This document shows, piece after piece, positions 10,568 through 21,157 of a DNA stretch of 64,000 bases. Each line of letters starts with the position of its first letter. Within the stretch, counting starts at the first letter, position 1. Source of the stretch: an uncultured Mycoplasmatota bacterium (GTDB taxonomy: Bacteria; Bacillota_I; Bacilli_A; RF39; UBA660); the NCBI GenBank assembly GCA_946403755.1, contig CAMJBC010000006.1, forward strand, positions 59,434 through 123,433, in the 5' to 3' direction. Below the pieces are notes generated by a model that was given only the letters and a program-made list of their open reading frames with translations, was not told where the DNA came from and searched no databases. The position numbers and the translations under genes are program-made.

Positions 10568-11989
10568 ATGGGATATAACGATATAAAAGATAGAATGGAA
10601 TTTCCACTTTATACACCAGAAGGAATAAAGTGTTGTGTGGACAGTTGTTTAAAGGAAGGTTTTTATAGATTAGAAGATGATGATAGGACAAAGACAAAAA
10701 AGAAAGGTCTTAACTTTGCACATAGTAAATCAATGATGTTACCTAATCATAGATCTTTTATAAAAACTGAAACTATCACCTTAAAGGATTTGGAAAATTT
10801 CACCTTTGATATGATTAAATATTTAGCGTTGTCACTTTACAATGAATTTTTAACTATTTCAAAAAACAGATATACTAAAATTAGTGATGTTGCGCCTGGT
10901 TTTATAGCAAAAAATCCGGAATTATCAGATTATTTAATATCAGATTTGCTAGATATTGCAAATATGAGTACTGAAGAAATAGGTAAGAGATATAAAAGTA
11001 ATGATAAATCGAGCATATTTATAAAAAAAGCTTATGATAGCATTAAAATACATACTGGTTTAATAAATGATTTTGGTTTTCCTGGTTTTATTGAACATGC
11101 ATTTAATAATCCTCTTTATGAATTTGATATTGCTTCTGAAACAGATGTTGGTCTTAATCCCAATGCAATGAGTAAAGCACTCAATTATAGTAAACGATTT
11201 TATTTCAATATGTCTAAAGATATTAATGGATTGAAATTTGTTGCAGCTTTATTTAAAAAATGTATAGATAAAAGGATACCATGTGATATAAAACCATTTT
11301 TTAGCGATGGAGATGATTTAGATGGTACAATAGTTTATGCTCATAATGGAAATTTTGATAAAATGATTGATGCAGTGGAGGAAGTTATAGCTGAGCATCC
11401 AGATTTGCTTGTATCATTAGGGAGTCCAATTTTAACAGCAGCTTCTGTAAGGTCTAAAGATGGAAATGTATATTATTCTATTTGCCATGGTGGTGGTAAT
11501 AAAGAATCTTTTAAACATGGGATTGGTGGTACTTACAATACTATTGCAAATAAAATAATAAATACAACATATGCTTTAGCATGCATTCGACTTATATTTT
11601 ATCGTTTTCCTGCATTTTCAAAACACCTTCTATCTATAAAGAGTGAATTTGGTGGTGAAATATACTCATATTTATACCATATGTCTGAATTATTAAAGAA
11701 TCCAAGTGATTTAAAAATGGAAGATATAATTAAAATTACTAAATTTTCCAATTCAGGTGCTATTAAAAGAGTTAGAATGGCTGTATCCGAAGAGGTTGAA
11801 AAAGATAGGAATAAATATAATGAATTAATTGGATTTTTTTCAAATTATTTACCAATTGTAACATCTGCTATTAATTTTTGTGATTTAGATCATCAAGATG
11901 TACCAATGCCTAAAGATGCGTCCTTTTTATCATTTGAACAACATCATTTTTCATCAGGTGTAGGAAAAGGCATTTTAAAGAATGACTAA
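10568..11989 (+). CDS. hypothetical protein (start ATG 10568 after AGGAGA)
   Basis: Monocistronic, own promoter-like TGCTAAAAT and 3' terminator; no confident family. Confidence 0.7.
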   Translation: MGYNDIKDRMEFPLYTPEGIKCCVDSCLKEGFYRLEDDDRTKTKKKGLNFAHSKSMMLPNHRSFIKTETITLKDLENFTFDMIKYLALSLYNEFLTISKNRYTKISDVAPGFIAKNPELSDYLISDLLDIANMSTEEIGKRYKSNDKSSIFIKKAYDSIKIHTGLINDFGFPGFIEHAFNNPLYEFDIASETDVGLNPNAMSKALNYSKRFYFNMSKDINGLKFVAALFKKCIDKRIPCDIKPFFSDGDDLDGTIVYAHNGNFDKMIDAVEEVIAEHPDLLVSLGSPILTAASVRSKDGNVYYSICHGGGNKESFKHGIGGTYNTIANKIINTTYALACIRLIFYRFPAFSKHLLSIKSEFGGEIYSYLYHMSELLKNPSDLKMEDIIKITKFSNSGAIKRVRMAVSEEVEKDRNKYNELIGFFSNYLPIVTSAINFCDLDHQDVPMPKDASFLSFEQHHFSSGVGKGILKND

Positions 11990-12007
11990 ATAGTCATTCT
12001 TTTTTTT
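11979..12007 (+). terminator. intrinsic terminator
   Basis: AGAATGACT aaat AGTCATTCT followed by T run. Confidence 0.85.
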
Positions 12008-12078
12008 GCAAAAAAAAATCAATCCTTGGATTGATTTTATATATATCTAAACTTGAGTACTTTCAAGTAGATACCTTA

Positions 12079-12152
12079 TGGAGCAGATGATGGGAATCGA
12101 ACCCACGTTAGCAGCTTGGAAGGCTGAAGTTCTACCATTAAACTACATCTGC
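12079..12152 (-). tRNA. tRNA-Gly(TCC)
   Basis: Reverse complement GCAGATGTAGTTTAATGGTAGAACTTCAGCCTTCCAAGCTGCTAACGTGGGTTCGATTCCCATCATCTGCTCCA; TCC anticodon, encoded CCA, GGTTCGATTCC T-arm. Confidence 0.97.
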
Positions 12153-12168
12153 ATGCCTTGTGAATATA

Positions 12169-12197
12169 ATTCTACTTCAAATAATATACTTTGTCAA
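12169..12197 (-). promoter_or_regulatory. tRNA-Gly promoter
   Basis: Minus strand TTGACA-17 nt-TAGAAT upstream of tRNA. Confidence 0.75.
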
Positions 12198-12338
12198 CAA
12201 AAAAGTTAGATTTTAAGCGTATTTGTCCTTTATAATAATTCATAAATGTAGTATAATGAATATACAATAGAAATTGTTTATAGTTGATAAAAAAAAGAAT
12301 TATTAGTATAATATTTAGAGCCAAGGGAAGGTGTGTCT

Positions 12339-12953
12339 ATGACAGCTAGAATAGTTGTTAAAAAGAAAAGCAAATTAAAAAAAGAATTATTAGATGATAC
12401 TTCTGTTGAAGTAACTAAAGATTTAAATGAGTTAGAACCTAGTAGTGAGGTTAAAGAAGAGGTAGTTGTGAAAAAGAGAAGAAGAAAAAATAAAAGTAAC
12501 AAATCAGAGAATATAGTATTAGCTGCTTTAATAGTTATTCTATTAGCATGTTTTGTTGCGATAGGATTCTTATTTTATAAGTATTTCTATGCTGGTGCTA
12601 GTTCTAATAAATATGGTGATAGATTAGAAGGTATTGAAAACTATAAATTATCAGACACTTTAAGTGATGATATTAAAGGACTTTATAGTGAAGAATCATC
12701 AATTAGTAAAGTAGTAGTAAATACTAAAGGAAAAATAATTTATATTGATATTGATTTTTCTACATCTGTTAAAATTGAAACAGCCGAATCTTTAGCTACT
12801 AAGGCTTTAGAAAAAATAGGGGAAGAGAATCTAACTTTCTATGATGTTCAATATATTTTGACATATAGTGGTGAAGAAGAAAATGAAAATTTCCCAATAT
12901 TTGGAGCTAAGAAATCTACAAGTACTAAAGTAGTATGGAGTAAGGTGAAATAA
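12339..12953 (+). CDS. hypothetical single-TM protein
   Basis: Lys-rich N-terminus, TM NIVLAALIVILLACFVAIGFLFYKYF. Confidence 0.65.
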   Translation: MTARIVVKKKSKLKKELLDDTSVEVTKDLNELEPSSEVKEEVVVKKRRRKNKSNKSENIVLAALIVILLACFVAIGFLFYKYFYAGASSNKYGDRLEGIENYKLSDTLSDDIKGLYSEESSISKVVVNTKGKIIYIDIDFSTSVKIETAESLATKALEKIGEENLTFYDVQYILTYSGEEENENFPIFGAKKSTSTKVVWSKVK

Positions 12954-12954
12954 T

Positions 12955-14967
12955 ATGAAAAAGAAATCTAGAAAGAGTGTCATAATTGCTTTTGCAATTA
13001 TAGTCGTTCTTGTTTTAGGGTTCTTTGGAACCTTATATTACATAACTAATACAGTAAATAATTTTTCTTATACTGAGAAAAAATGGATGAATGATAATTC
13101 TAAAAATACAATGGATGTTTATGTACAAACTCCATTACCAGTATTTTCATTTAATGGGTCTGGTGTATATTATGATTATCTAAATGCATTAAAAGAAAAC
13201 ACTGGTCTTAATTTAAATATAGTTTCTACTGATTCAGCAAGTGTAAAATTAGTAAATAAAAATACTATTGCTTCTGAAGATGTATTAGTATTTAAAGATC
13301 ATTTTGTTGTTTTAGGTGAAAAAGAAGATATTAATAAATTAAATGATCTTAATTATAAAACAGTAGGTGTATTAAAAGAAGATATAGATACAGTTAAGTA
13401 TTATTTAACTGAATATGAAAATGTTACATTAAAAGAATATGATGATTTTGTAGCACTACAAAATGCTATGGAAGGTAAAACAATAGGATATGGTATTGTT
13501 CCATTATATAAATATATTAATGAAATAATAACTAATGATATTAATATTGTTTATCATATGGATGGTTTATATTCATATTATTGTTTAAGTTTTGAAAAAG
13601 CTAATAATAATTTAAAGAGTATATTTACTAAATTTTATTATAGATATGAAAAACAAATTAATACTAAAATAAATTCATATTTTTTAGATATTTATTATAC
13701 TGCTAAGAAATATACTGAAATTGAAAAAGAATCAATTACTAATGAAGATTTTATAGTAGGATATATTAATAATATTCCTTTTGAAGGTATGATTAGTAAT
13801 AAATTTACTGGTCTTACTAATACATATTTATCTAAGTTTGCTGATATAACTGGAGTTACTTATAAATATATTGAATATAAAGATACTAAAGCATTATCAC
13901 AAGCTTTATCTGATAGTAAAGTAGATATTATACTTAATTATTATTCTTTGAGTAGTGATAATTATGAAAGTACTAGAACACTTGGAAATTCTGAGTATGT
14001 AGTACTTGCTCATGTAGATAATAATATTGTTATTAATTCTTTATATACTTTAAAACATACTACAGTAGATATGTTAACTAATACTAATCTTAAATATAAT
14101 ATGGCTGATAAGAATTTATTTGAAATTAATAATTATGCTAGTATTAAGTCATTATTAAAAAATATAAATGAAGATTCAATAATAATTATAGAAAAAGAAG
14201 TATATGATTATTATAAGAGTTCTAGTTTAAAGAATTATAGTATTAGATATGTAGATAATATTAAATTAAATAATTCATTCTTACTTAAGAAGAAAAATAG
14301 TGCATTTAATCAATTATTTGACTTCTATTTAAGTACTTTAAGTAGTAATGAAGTTAAAAATGAAAGTGTTAATGACGTTATAGAGACACTTAAAAATAAT
14401 AGAGTATTTAACTTTATAATTAGTAATTTAGTATACATTGTTATAGGTGCTTTAGTATTAGTATTTATAATATATGGTATATTAAAGAAAGTTAATAGTA
14501 TTAAGAAAACTAATAAAGAAAATAGATTATATTATTTTGATGCTATGACTAATTTGAAAAATAGAAATTTCTTAAATGATAATATGGAATTTTGGAATTC
14601 TGCTAAGGTTTATCCACAAACTATCATTGTAATAGATATTAATAAATTAAAAGCTTTAAATGATAGAGATGGACATGAAGCAGGAGATAATCAAATTAAA
14701 GCAGTTGCTAGTGTTCTTATTAAAACTCAAAGAGATAATTCTGAGATAATGAGAACTGATGGTGATGAATTTATGGTTTATATGGTTGGATATGATGAAA
14801 AGAAAATAGGAACTTATATTCATAAATTAAATAGAGAACTAGCAGATGCATTACCAAATAAAGAATATGGTGTATCTATTGGATATGCTATGATATTAAG
14901 TGAACAAACTACAATTGAAGATGCAGTTAATGATTCACTAGCTATGATTCGTAAATCTAAGGAATAG
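12955..14967 (+). CDS. periplasmic SBP_bac_3-like sensor with C-terminal GGDEF-type domain (variant DGDEF)
   Basis: N-terminal TM, solute-binding-like repeats, second TM, YYFDAMTNLKNRNFLND...MRTDGDEFMVYM. Confidence 0.8.
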   Translation: MKKKSRKSVIIAFAIIVVLVLGFFGTLYYITNTVNNFSYTEKKWMNDNSKNTMDVYVQTPLPVFSFNGSGVYYDYLNALKENTGLNLNIVSTDSASVKLVNKNTIASEDVLVFKDHFVVLGEKEDINKLNDLNYKTVGVLKEDIDTVKYYLTEYENVTLKEYDDFVALQNAMEGKTIGYGIVPLYKYINEIITNDINIVYHMDGLYSYYCLSFEKANNNLKSIFTKFYYRYEKQINTKINSYFLDIYYTAKKYTEIEKESITNEDFIVGYINNIPFEGMISNKFTGLTNTYLSKFADITGVTYKYIEYKDTKALSQALSDSKVDIILNYYSLSSDNYESTRTLGNSEYVVLAHVDNNIVINSLYTLKHTTVDMLTNTNLKYNMADKNLFEINNYASIKSLLKNINEDSIIIIEKEVYDYYKSSSLKNYSIRYVDNIKLNNSFLLKKKNSAFNQLFDFYLSTLSSNEVKNESVNDVIETLKNNRVFNFIISNLVYIVIGALVLVFIIYGILKKVNSIKKTNKENRLYYFDAMTNLKNRNFLNDNMEFWNSAKVYPQTIIVIDINKLKALNDRDGHEAGDNQIKAVASVLIKTQRDNSEIMRTDGDEFMVYMVGYDEKKIGTYIHKLNRELADALPNKEYGVSIGYAMILSEQTTIEDAVNDSLAMIRKSKE

Positions 14968-14969
14968 TT

Positions 14970-15830
14970 ATGAAGAGTAAGATAAAACGTATTTATGGTT
15001 ATATGCTAACACAAGAATTAAGAGTATTGCCAGCAGATTTGGCATACTCTTTTACTCTTGCCATAATACCAATTTTATCTTTAGTATTATACTTCTTAAC
15101 ATCATTTAAATTACCATCTAGTTTAGTACAAAATTTTATTGAAACTAATGTACCAGTTAATTTAGCAGAATTATTAACACCATTATTTAATGCTTCATTA
15201 ACACCAAGTTCATTATTTACAATTATTATTGGTATTATAGTAGCAGCAAATGGATGTAATGCTATTATTATTGCTAGTAATACAATTTATAATATGGAAA
15301 ATGCTTCTATATTAAGAAGATTTATTAAATCATTAATAATTATGATTATAGTAATAGTATTATTTGCATTTATTTTAATAGTTCCATTATTTGGTAGATC
15401 AATATCTAATTTGTTAATTAAATATATACCACTATTTGCTAATCATAAAGATATTGTAAATATTATATATACTTTATTGCAATTACCTGTATCATTATTT
15501 ATTATGTATTTTATTATTAAGCTTATATATGTTATAGCACCAGATGAAAGAATACTAAGTAAATATGTGAGAAAAGGTTCTATGTTTACTACAATATCTT
15601 GGTTGCTTGTTACAGTTTCTTTATCATATTATATTAATCATATAGCTAGATATGATTTGGTATATGGAAACTTAGCAAATATAGTAATTTTGTTATTCTG
15701 GTTTTATATACTTGCATATATATTTGTAATAGGATTATGTATTAATAAAGATAGTGTAGAGCACGCTATTGAAAAAACAAATAGTATTAAATTAGAAGAG
15801 ATAAGAAAAAAAATTAAAGAGAATCAATAA
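14970..15830 (+). CDS. YihY/BrkB family membrane protein
   Basis: LPADLAYSFTLAIIPILSLVLYFL...APDERILSKYVRKGSMFTTISWLL. Confidence 0.85.
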   Translation: MKSKIKRIYGYMLTQELRVLPADLAYSFTLAIIPILSLVLYFLTSFKLPSSLVQNFIETNVPVNLAELLTPLFNASLTPSSLFTIIIGIIVAANGCNAIIIASNTIYNMENASILRRFIKSLIIMIIVIVLFAFILIVPLFGRSISNLLIKYIPLFANHKDIVNIIYTLLQLPVSLFIMYFIIKLIYVIAPDERILSKYVRKGSMFTTISWLLVTVSLSYYINHIARYDLVYGNLANIVILLFWFYILAYIFVIGLCINKDSVEHAIEKTNSIKLEEIRKKIKENQ

Positions 15831-15854
15831 AAAAAGATGCATTTGCATCTTTTT
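15831..15854. terminator. bidirectional terminator
   Basis: AAAAAGATGCA tt TGCATCTTTTT. Confidence 0.8.
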
Positions 15855-17346
15855 AATTTGTCATACTAAATATCATTGCTCCAATAAATACGCCTATAAA
15901 TGCTACCATCATTATTATATAAATAAGAATAGATTTATTAGCAAAAGCAGCTTGTCTATTATTTTTTCTACCGATTGATAGAGTAGGACCTTTTTCTTCA
16001 ATTTCTTGTCTTTCTTCCATTAATTCTGGAGTAGACATCATTAATGCTCTTAATTCATCATCAGTTAATGGTTCATTATTAGCATATTTCATGCATAGTT
16101 CATTATATTCTTCAGGAGTTAATGGTTTGTCTCCAACATCAGTATTTTGTTGTGTAGCATTATCATTAGCATAATTTTGGCCATCACTAATAATATCTGC
16201 ATTTACATGATCTATTCTATCATCTGTATGAACTACATCATTATAACCACCTATAGCATGAATAGTTCCTTCTTCATTATGTAGTATAGTTTGTTTATTT
16301 TGAACGTTTTCTTGTGTTTCTTCTCCAAGTTTTTCACTTGTATCAACAAATTTAATCATACGTTGTTGATCATAATTTTTAACACTCATATCCATGTCTG
16401 TAGTAGGAGATAGTTTTTCTTCTGTAGCTATTTCGCATAATTCATGGAATAATTGTTCAGGATCTAATTGTTCATCAGGACCTAAACTACTAATTTTATC
16501 TCTATAATAATCAGATACTTTATTTGAATTATATGCTTGTACTAAATGAAGTTTTCCATCATTATCTATATATTTAATATATTTCTTTTCATCTAAGTAT
16601 ATTATTTGAACACTACCACTTCTAGTAGTAACATCATCAAATAATCTATTATCTACATCTTTATCTTCTTTAGCATCAGATGTTTTCTTTTGTTTTTCTA
16701 AGAATCTTTTAACGGCATTCTCATCACATTTTTTAGCTATTTCTTTTAATTTTTGTATCTTTAATAATTTTTGAGCTTTATCATCCCATGATTGAGATGG
16801 ATCGTAAACTTCTTGAACTTTACCAGATAACTCAATTAAATCCTCTAAAGCATCAAAATCAATATCACCAATTATTGATTTTAATGAATTAATATCTAAT
16901 AATTGATTAGCATTATCAGTAAATACTCTTGAGTCTAATGCATCTCCATAAACTTCTTTTAATTGTCTAGCTAATTCAACAAATTCTTGTAATTCAGGTT
17001 TTTCATCTACATCAATATTAAAGATTAAATGTAATTCTTGTGTATAATACTCGATAAGACCATCTTCTAAATCTCTTCCATATACAAGTGTACTAGGGTT
17101 AACTCCATTTACTGATATTTCTTTAATACAAGTTACATCAATAATTGAATCTAACATACGTCTTAATATATTACCTTGGAATGAATCTTTTTTCATACCA
17201 TCAGCAAATTCATTACCAAGAACATATTGAGTATTGTTTAATAGAGAAATCTTATCTTTAGGCATAAAAGAACCAAATCTAGTGATTAGGCATTGTTTTA
17301 ATTGAGCTTCAAAGTTTTTTAGTTGAGTTAAATTTTCTCCTAACAT
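15853..17346 (-). CDS. hypothetical protein with C-terminal TM anchor
   Basis: Tail segment SILIYIIMMVAFIGVFIGAMIF. Confidence 0.65.
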   Translation of the reverse strand: MLGENLTQLKNFEAQLKQCLITRFGSFMPKDKISLLNNTQYVLGNEFADGMKKDSFQGNILRRMLDSIIDVTCIKEISVNGVNPSTLVYGRDLEDGLIEYYTQELHLIFNIDVDEKPELQEFVELARQLKEVYGDALDSRVFTDNANQLLDINSLKSIIGDIDFDALEDLIELSGKVQEVYDPSQSWDDKAQKLLKIQKLKEIAKKCDENAVKRFLEKQKKTSDAKEDKDVDNRLFDDVTTRSGSVQIIYLDEKKYIKYIDNDGKLHLVQAYNSNKVSDYYRDKISSLGPDEQLDPEQLFHELCEIATEEKLSPTTDMDMSVKNYDQQRMIKFVDTSEKLGEETQENVQNKQTILHNEEGTIHAIGGYNDVVHTDDRIDHVNADIISDGQNYANDNATQQNTDVGDKPLTPEEYNELCMKYANNEPLTDDELRALMMSTPELMEERQEIEEKGPTLSIGRKNNRQAAFANKSILIYIIMMVAFIGVFIGAMIFSMTN

Positions 17347-17401
17347 AAGTCCTCCATTATTAATTAAATTATATAATATATAGATATTTTTTTCAATAAT
17401 A

Positions 17402-17410
17402 TGTTATAAT
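17402..17410 (+). promoter_or_regulatory. extended -10 promoter of rplI
   Basis: TGTTATAAT upstream of AGGAGG-ATG. Confidence 0.65.
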
Positions 17411-17440
17411 AATAATACATTATTTAGGAGGTGTTTTATT

Positions 17441-17878
17441 ATGAAAGTAATATTCTTACAAGATGTTAAAAAACAAGCTAAGAAAGATGAAATAAAAGAA
17501 GTAAAAGATGGATATGCTAAATTCTTAATAGCTCAAAAAGTAGCAGTTCCTTATACTGAAAAAAGTCTTGATGTTTTAAACACTGAAATAAAAGCTAGAA
17601 ATGATAAAGAAGAAGCTTTAATAAAAGAATGTAATAGTATTAAAAATGCTATTAAAGATAAGGTAATTACTTTTAAAGTTAAAACAGGAAATAATGATAA
17701 AGTTTTTGGAAATATTACATCTAAACAAATTAGTGAAGAAATTGCTAAATTAGGATATAATATTGATAAAAAGAAAATTAATACGTTAGGAGATATTAAT
17801 ACACTTGGTTATCATGATGTAGAAATAACATTACATAAGAAAGTTGTATTTAAGATGAGTGTTAATTTAGTTAAATAG
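17441..17878 (+). CDS. rplI: 50S ribosomal protein L9
   Basis: MKVIFLQDVKKQAKKDEIKEVKDGYAKFLIAQKVAVP. Confidence 0.95.
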   Translation: MKVIFLQDVKKQAKKDEIKEVKDGYAKFLIAQKVAVPYTEKSLDVLNTEIKARNDKEEALIKECNSIKNAIKDKVITFKVKTGNNDKVFGNITSKQISEEIAKLGYNIDKKKINTLGDINTLGYHDVEITLHKKVVFKMSVNLVK

Positions 17879-17886
17879 GAGGGTTT

Positions 17887-19230
17887 ATGGCAAGAAAAGA
17901 ACCTCAAAATTTAGATGCTGAGATGTCTGTTTTAGGTTGTGGTTTTTTAGAAAAGACTGCTTTAGATAAAATAATGGATGAAATAACAGATGATATGTTT
18001 TATAGTGAAGCAAATAGACTAATCTATAAAGCTATGAAAGAATTACATATTAATAATATTCCAGTTGATGCTGGTACTGTATGTAATGAGTTAGATAAAT
18101 CTAAGAATTTAGCTAAAGTTGGTGGAGTAGAATATATAACAAATATTATTGATTCTATTCCAAGTACTGCAAACTTAAATTATTACATAACTATTGTATA
18201 TGAAAAGTATATTTTAAGAAGTTTAATAAATAGAGCAACTAAAATACAAGAAGATTGTTATGAAGAGGCAGATAGTGTAGTAAACATAGTTGAAAATGCT
18301 GAAAGAAATATACTTAGTGTATATAATGATAGATTAGGTAAAGACATTAGAAAAATACAAGATGTACTTCCTGATATGCAAAAATATATGGAAGCATTAT
18401 CAGAATCAAAAGGAGAACTAACTGGAGTTAGAACTGGTTATTATGATTTTGATAAAATGACAAATGGTCTACAACCAAAACAAGTTATTATTATAGCTGG
18501 TCGTCCTGGTTGTGGTAAATCTGCATTTGCTTTGAACATAGCTTTAAATGCAGCAATTCATGAACATAAATCAGTAGCATTCTTCTCACTTGAAATGGGT
18601 GTTGAAGAAATAATGAAAAGAGCTTTTGGTTGTGTAGGTAAAATAGATGGTGAAGTATTAAAAACTGGTAAGTTTAAAAATACTGATTGGAAAAAATGGA
18701 ATGAAGCCATGAGTGAATTATCTGACACTAAGTTCTATATTGATGATACTGCTGGTATTAGTGTTAGTGAGATTAGAAGAAAATGTAGAAAATTAAAAAA
18801 TAGTGAAGATGGTCTAGATATGATTGTAATTGACTATTTACAATTATTAACTAGTTCAAATAAATACGCTGGACAAAGAGTTCAAGAAGTTAGTGAAATT
18901 AGTAGAGATATTAAAAAATTAGCTATGGAACTTGATGTACCAGTAATAGCATTAGCTCAACTATCTCGTAGTGTTGAACAAAGAAAAGGAGAAGATTCAA
19001 AACCAAAATTATCTGACTTAAGAGAATCAGGTTCTATTGAACAAGATGCAGATATTGTGTTATTCTTACATAGTGATGAGTATGGTAAATATACTGCTAA
19101 TTTAAATAGAAGAGTTGATCTTTTAGTTGCTAAACATAGATCTGGTTCAACAGGTAGTGTAGGGCTAATATTCAAAATGAACACTGGTTCATTTGATAAT
19201 TTTATAAATAAGGAAGAGGAAAATGAATAA
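17887..19230 (+). CDS. dnaB: replicative DNA helicase DnaB
   Basis: PQNLDAEMSVLGC...IIIAGRPGCGKSAFALNIA...MIVIDYLQLL...LSDLRESGSIEQDADIVLFLHSDE. Confidence 0.97.
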   Translation: MARKEPQNLDAEMSVLGCGFLEKTALDKIMDEITDDMFYSEANRLIYKAMKELHINNIPVDAGTVCNELDKSKNLAKVGGVEYITNIIDSIPSTANLNYYITIVYEKYILRSLINRATKIQEDCYEEADSVVNIVENAERNILSVYNDRLGKDIRKIQDVLPDMQKYMEALSESKGELTGVRTGYYDFDKMTNGLQPKQVIIIAGRPGCGKSAFALNIALNAAIHEHKSVAFFSLEMGVEEIMKRAFGCVGKIDGEVLKTGKFKNTDWKKWNEAMSELSDTKFYIDDTAGISVSEIRRKCRKLKNSEDGLDMIVIDYLQLLTSSNKYAGQRVQEVSEISRDIKKLAMELDVPVIALAQLSRSVEQRKGEDSKPKLSDLRESGSIEQDADIVLFLHSDEYGKYTANLNRRVDLLVAKHRSGSTGSVGLIFKMNTGSFDNFINKEEENE

Positions 19231-20686
19231 AAATCAAAAATCATATGGGTTAATATTTTTTGGTATTTTACTTTCAGCTTTTGTAATCTTTATATGTGTT
19301 ATTTATAAACCAGCTGAAAGAAAAATAAATCATTATTACCAAGTATATCTAGGTGGAGAAAAGATTGGTCTTATTGCTTCTGCTGATAAATTATATGAAA
19401 AAATAAATGAAGAACAAAAAGAAATAAAGGAACAATATGGAGTAACTAAAGTATATTCTCCACAAAGTTTAGAAATACAAGAAGTATCTACATATAAAAA
19501 TAATGTTAAAAGTGTAGATGAGGTTTATGATGAAATAAAAGATTTAGACCCATTTACAATTGAGGGATATGAAGTAACAATAAAGTATTCTGATAATAGT
19601 AGAAAAAAATTATTCATTCTTAATAAAGAAGATTTAGATTCTGCTGTTAAGAACACTGTTCTTGCTTTTGTAGATGAAGATACTTATAACAAGTATTTAG
19701 AAGGTACTCAAGAAGAAGTAAAAGATGAAGGTACTGAAATTACATCTATTTATTTTGATAGTGAAGTAACTATTAAAAAAGCACATATTTCAACTGAAGA
19801 ACAAATATTTACTAATGATACAGATTTAAGTCAATATTTCTTATTTGGAACAACTGATGTTAAAAAAACATATAAAGTTAAACCAAATGATACTATTGAA
19901 ACAATTGCTTATAATAACCAAATGGGTGTATCAGATTTATTAGTTGCTAATCCAAATCTAGGTGGAGAAAATACTTTACTAGCAGCTGGACAAGAAATAA
20001 ATGTATCTCCAGTTAATCCACTTTCAGATATAGTAGTTGAATCATTCGATACCGAATATCAAACAGTTAAATATGATACTAAGATTGAATTTGATAAATC
20101 TATAGGTACTGCTGAAATGTATGTAAAACAACAAGGAGTAGATGGACTTAGCCAAGTTACATATGCTTCTAAATCATTAAATGGTAATATCATAAGTACT
20201 GCCCAAGTTTCAGCAACAACTATAAAAGAACCAAGAGATAGAATAGTAGTATATGGTTCTAAAAATGTTACATATTATGGTAATACAACATATTGGGCAT
20301 GGCCTACAGTTAAACCATTTAGAATTACATCACACTTTGGATATAGAGTTCACCCAATTAGAAAAACTAGACACTTACACAATGGTGTAGATATTGCTGG
20401 TGTTTCATCTAAGAATATATTTGCTATTCAAGGTGGAACAGTTATTCAAGCACAACCAAGTGGATATAATGGTGGATGTGGTAAGAATGTTAAAATAGAT
20501 CATGGAAATGGATATGTTTCATGGTACATGCATCTTTCTAAAGTAGGAGTTAAAAAAGGAGATCATGTGGAAAAAGGCCAAGTTATAGGTATTATGGGTA
20601 GAACTGGTTCAGCAACTGGTGTACACTTACACTTAACTGTTCATAAAAATGGCGAATTAATAAATCCATTAACATTATATAAATGA
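19223..20686 (+). CDS. LysM-containing M23 family metallopeptidase
   Basis: VKPNDTIETIAYNNQMGVSDLLVANP (LysM); HFGYRVHPIRKTRHLHNGVDIA...HGNGYVSWYMHLS...GVHLHLTV (M23). Confidence 0.93.
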   Translation: MNKNQKSYGLIFFGILLSAFVIFICVIYKPAERKINHYYQVYLGGEKIGLIASADKLYEKINEEQKEIKEQYGVTKVYSPQSLEIQEVSTYKNNVKSVDEVYDEIKDLDPFTIEGYEVTIKYSDNSRKKLFILNKEDLDSAVKNTVLAFVDEDTYNKYLEGTQEEVKDEGTEITSIYFDSEVTIKKAHISTEEQIFTNDTDLSQYFLFGTTDVKKTYKVKPNDTIETIAYNNQMGVSDLLVANPNLGGENTLLAAGQEINVSPVNPLSDIVVESFDTEYQTVKYDTKIEFDKSIGTAEMYVKQQGVDGLSQVTYASKSLNGNIISTAQVSATTIKEPRDRIVVYGSKNVTYYGNTTYWAWPTVKPFRITSHFGYRVHPIRKTRHLHNGVDIAGVSSKNIFAIQGGTVIQAQPSGYNGGCGKNVKIDHGNGYVSWYMHLSKVGVKKGDHVEKGQVIGIMGRTGSATGVHLHLTVHKNGELINPLTLYK

Positions 20687-21120
20687 TAAAAATAATATGT
20701 ATTGGTAAAATCAAAGAACAATATTTAAATGATTTAATAAATGATTACAAAACTAGGATAAGTAAATATCATAAAATAGAAATAATTGAATTAAAAGATT
20801 CAAATATGAAAGAAGAAAAGGATGAATTATTAAAAACTATCAATCCTAAAGATTATAATATATGTATGGATATAGATGGAAAAGAATATTCATCAATAGA
20901 ATTATCTAAATTAATAAATGATACTTTTACAGAAGGCTATGGAAATATATCATTTATAATAGGTGGATCTGATGGATTAGATGAATCTATTAAAAATATG
21001 TGTAATAAAAGATTATCTTTTTCTAAATTAACATTTCCTCATGGATTATTTAGAGGAATTCTTTTAGAACAAATATATAGATCATTTAAAATTATAAATA
21101 ATGAAAGCTATCATAAATGA
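20683..21120 (+). CDS. rlmH: 23S rRNA (pseudouridine1915-N3)-methyltransferase RlmH
   Basis: FIIGGSDGLDESI...LTFPHGLFRGILLEQIYRSFKIINNESYHK. Confidence 0.95.
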   Translation: MIKIICIGKIKEQYLNDLINDYKTRISKYHKIEIIELKDSNMKEEKDELLKTINPKDYNICMDIDGKEYSSIELSKLINDTFTEGYGNISFIIGGSDGLDESIKNMCNKRLSFSKLTFPHGLFRGILLEQIYRSFKIINNESYHK

Positions 21121-21140
21121 TAGCTTTTTTATGTTATAAT
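21104..21140 (+). promoter_or_regulatory. terminator hairpin abutting extended -10 promoter (rlmH/ung)
   Basis: AAAGCTATCA taaa TGATAGCTTT TTT then ATGTTATAAT; the rlmH stop codon lies inside the hairpin. Confidence 0.7.
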
Positions 21141-21157
21141 TAATAAGGGAGAAAAAT

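Noticed and set aside
12333-12341. GTG start at 12333
   Set aside because: ATG at 12339 better spaced from AAGGGAAGG; both remain possible
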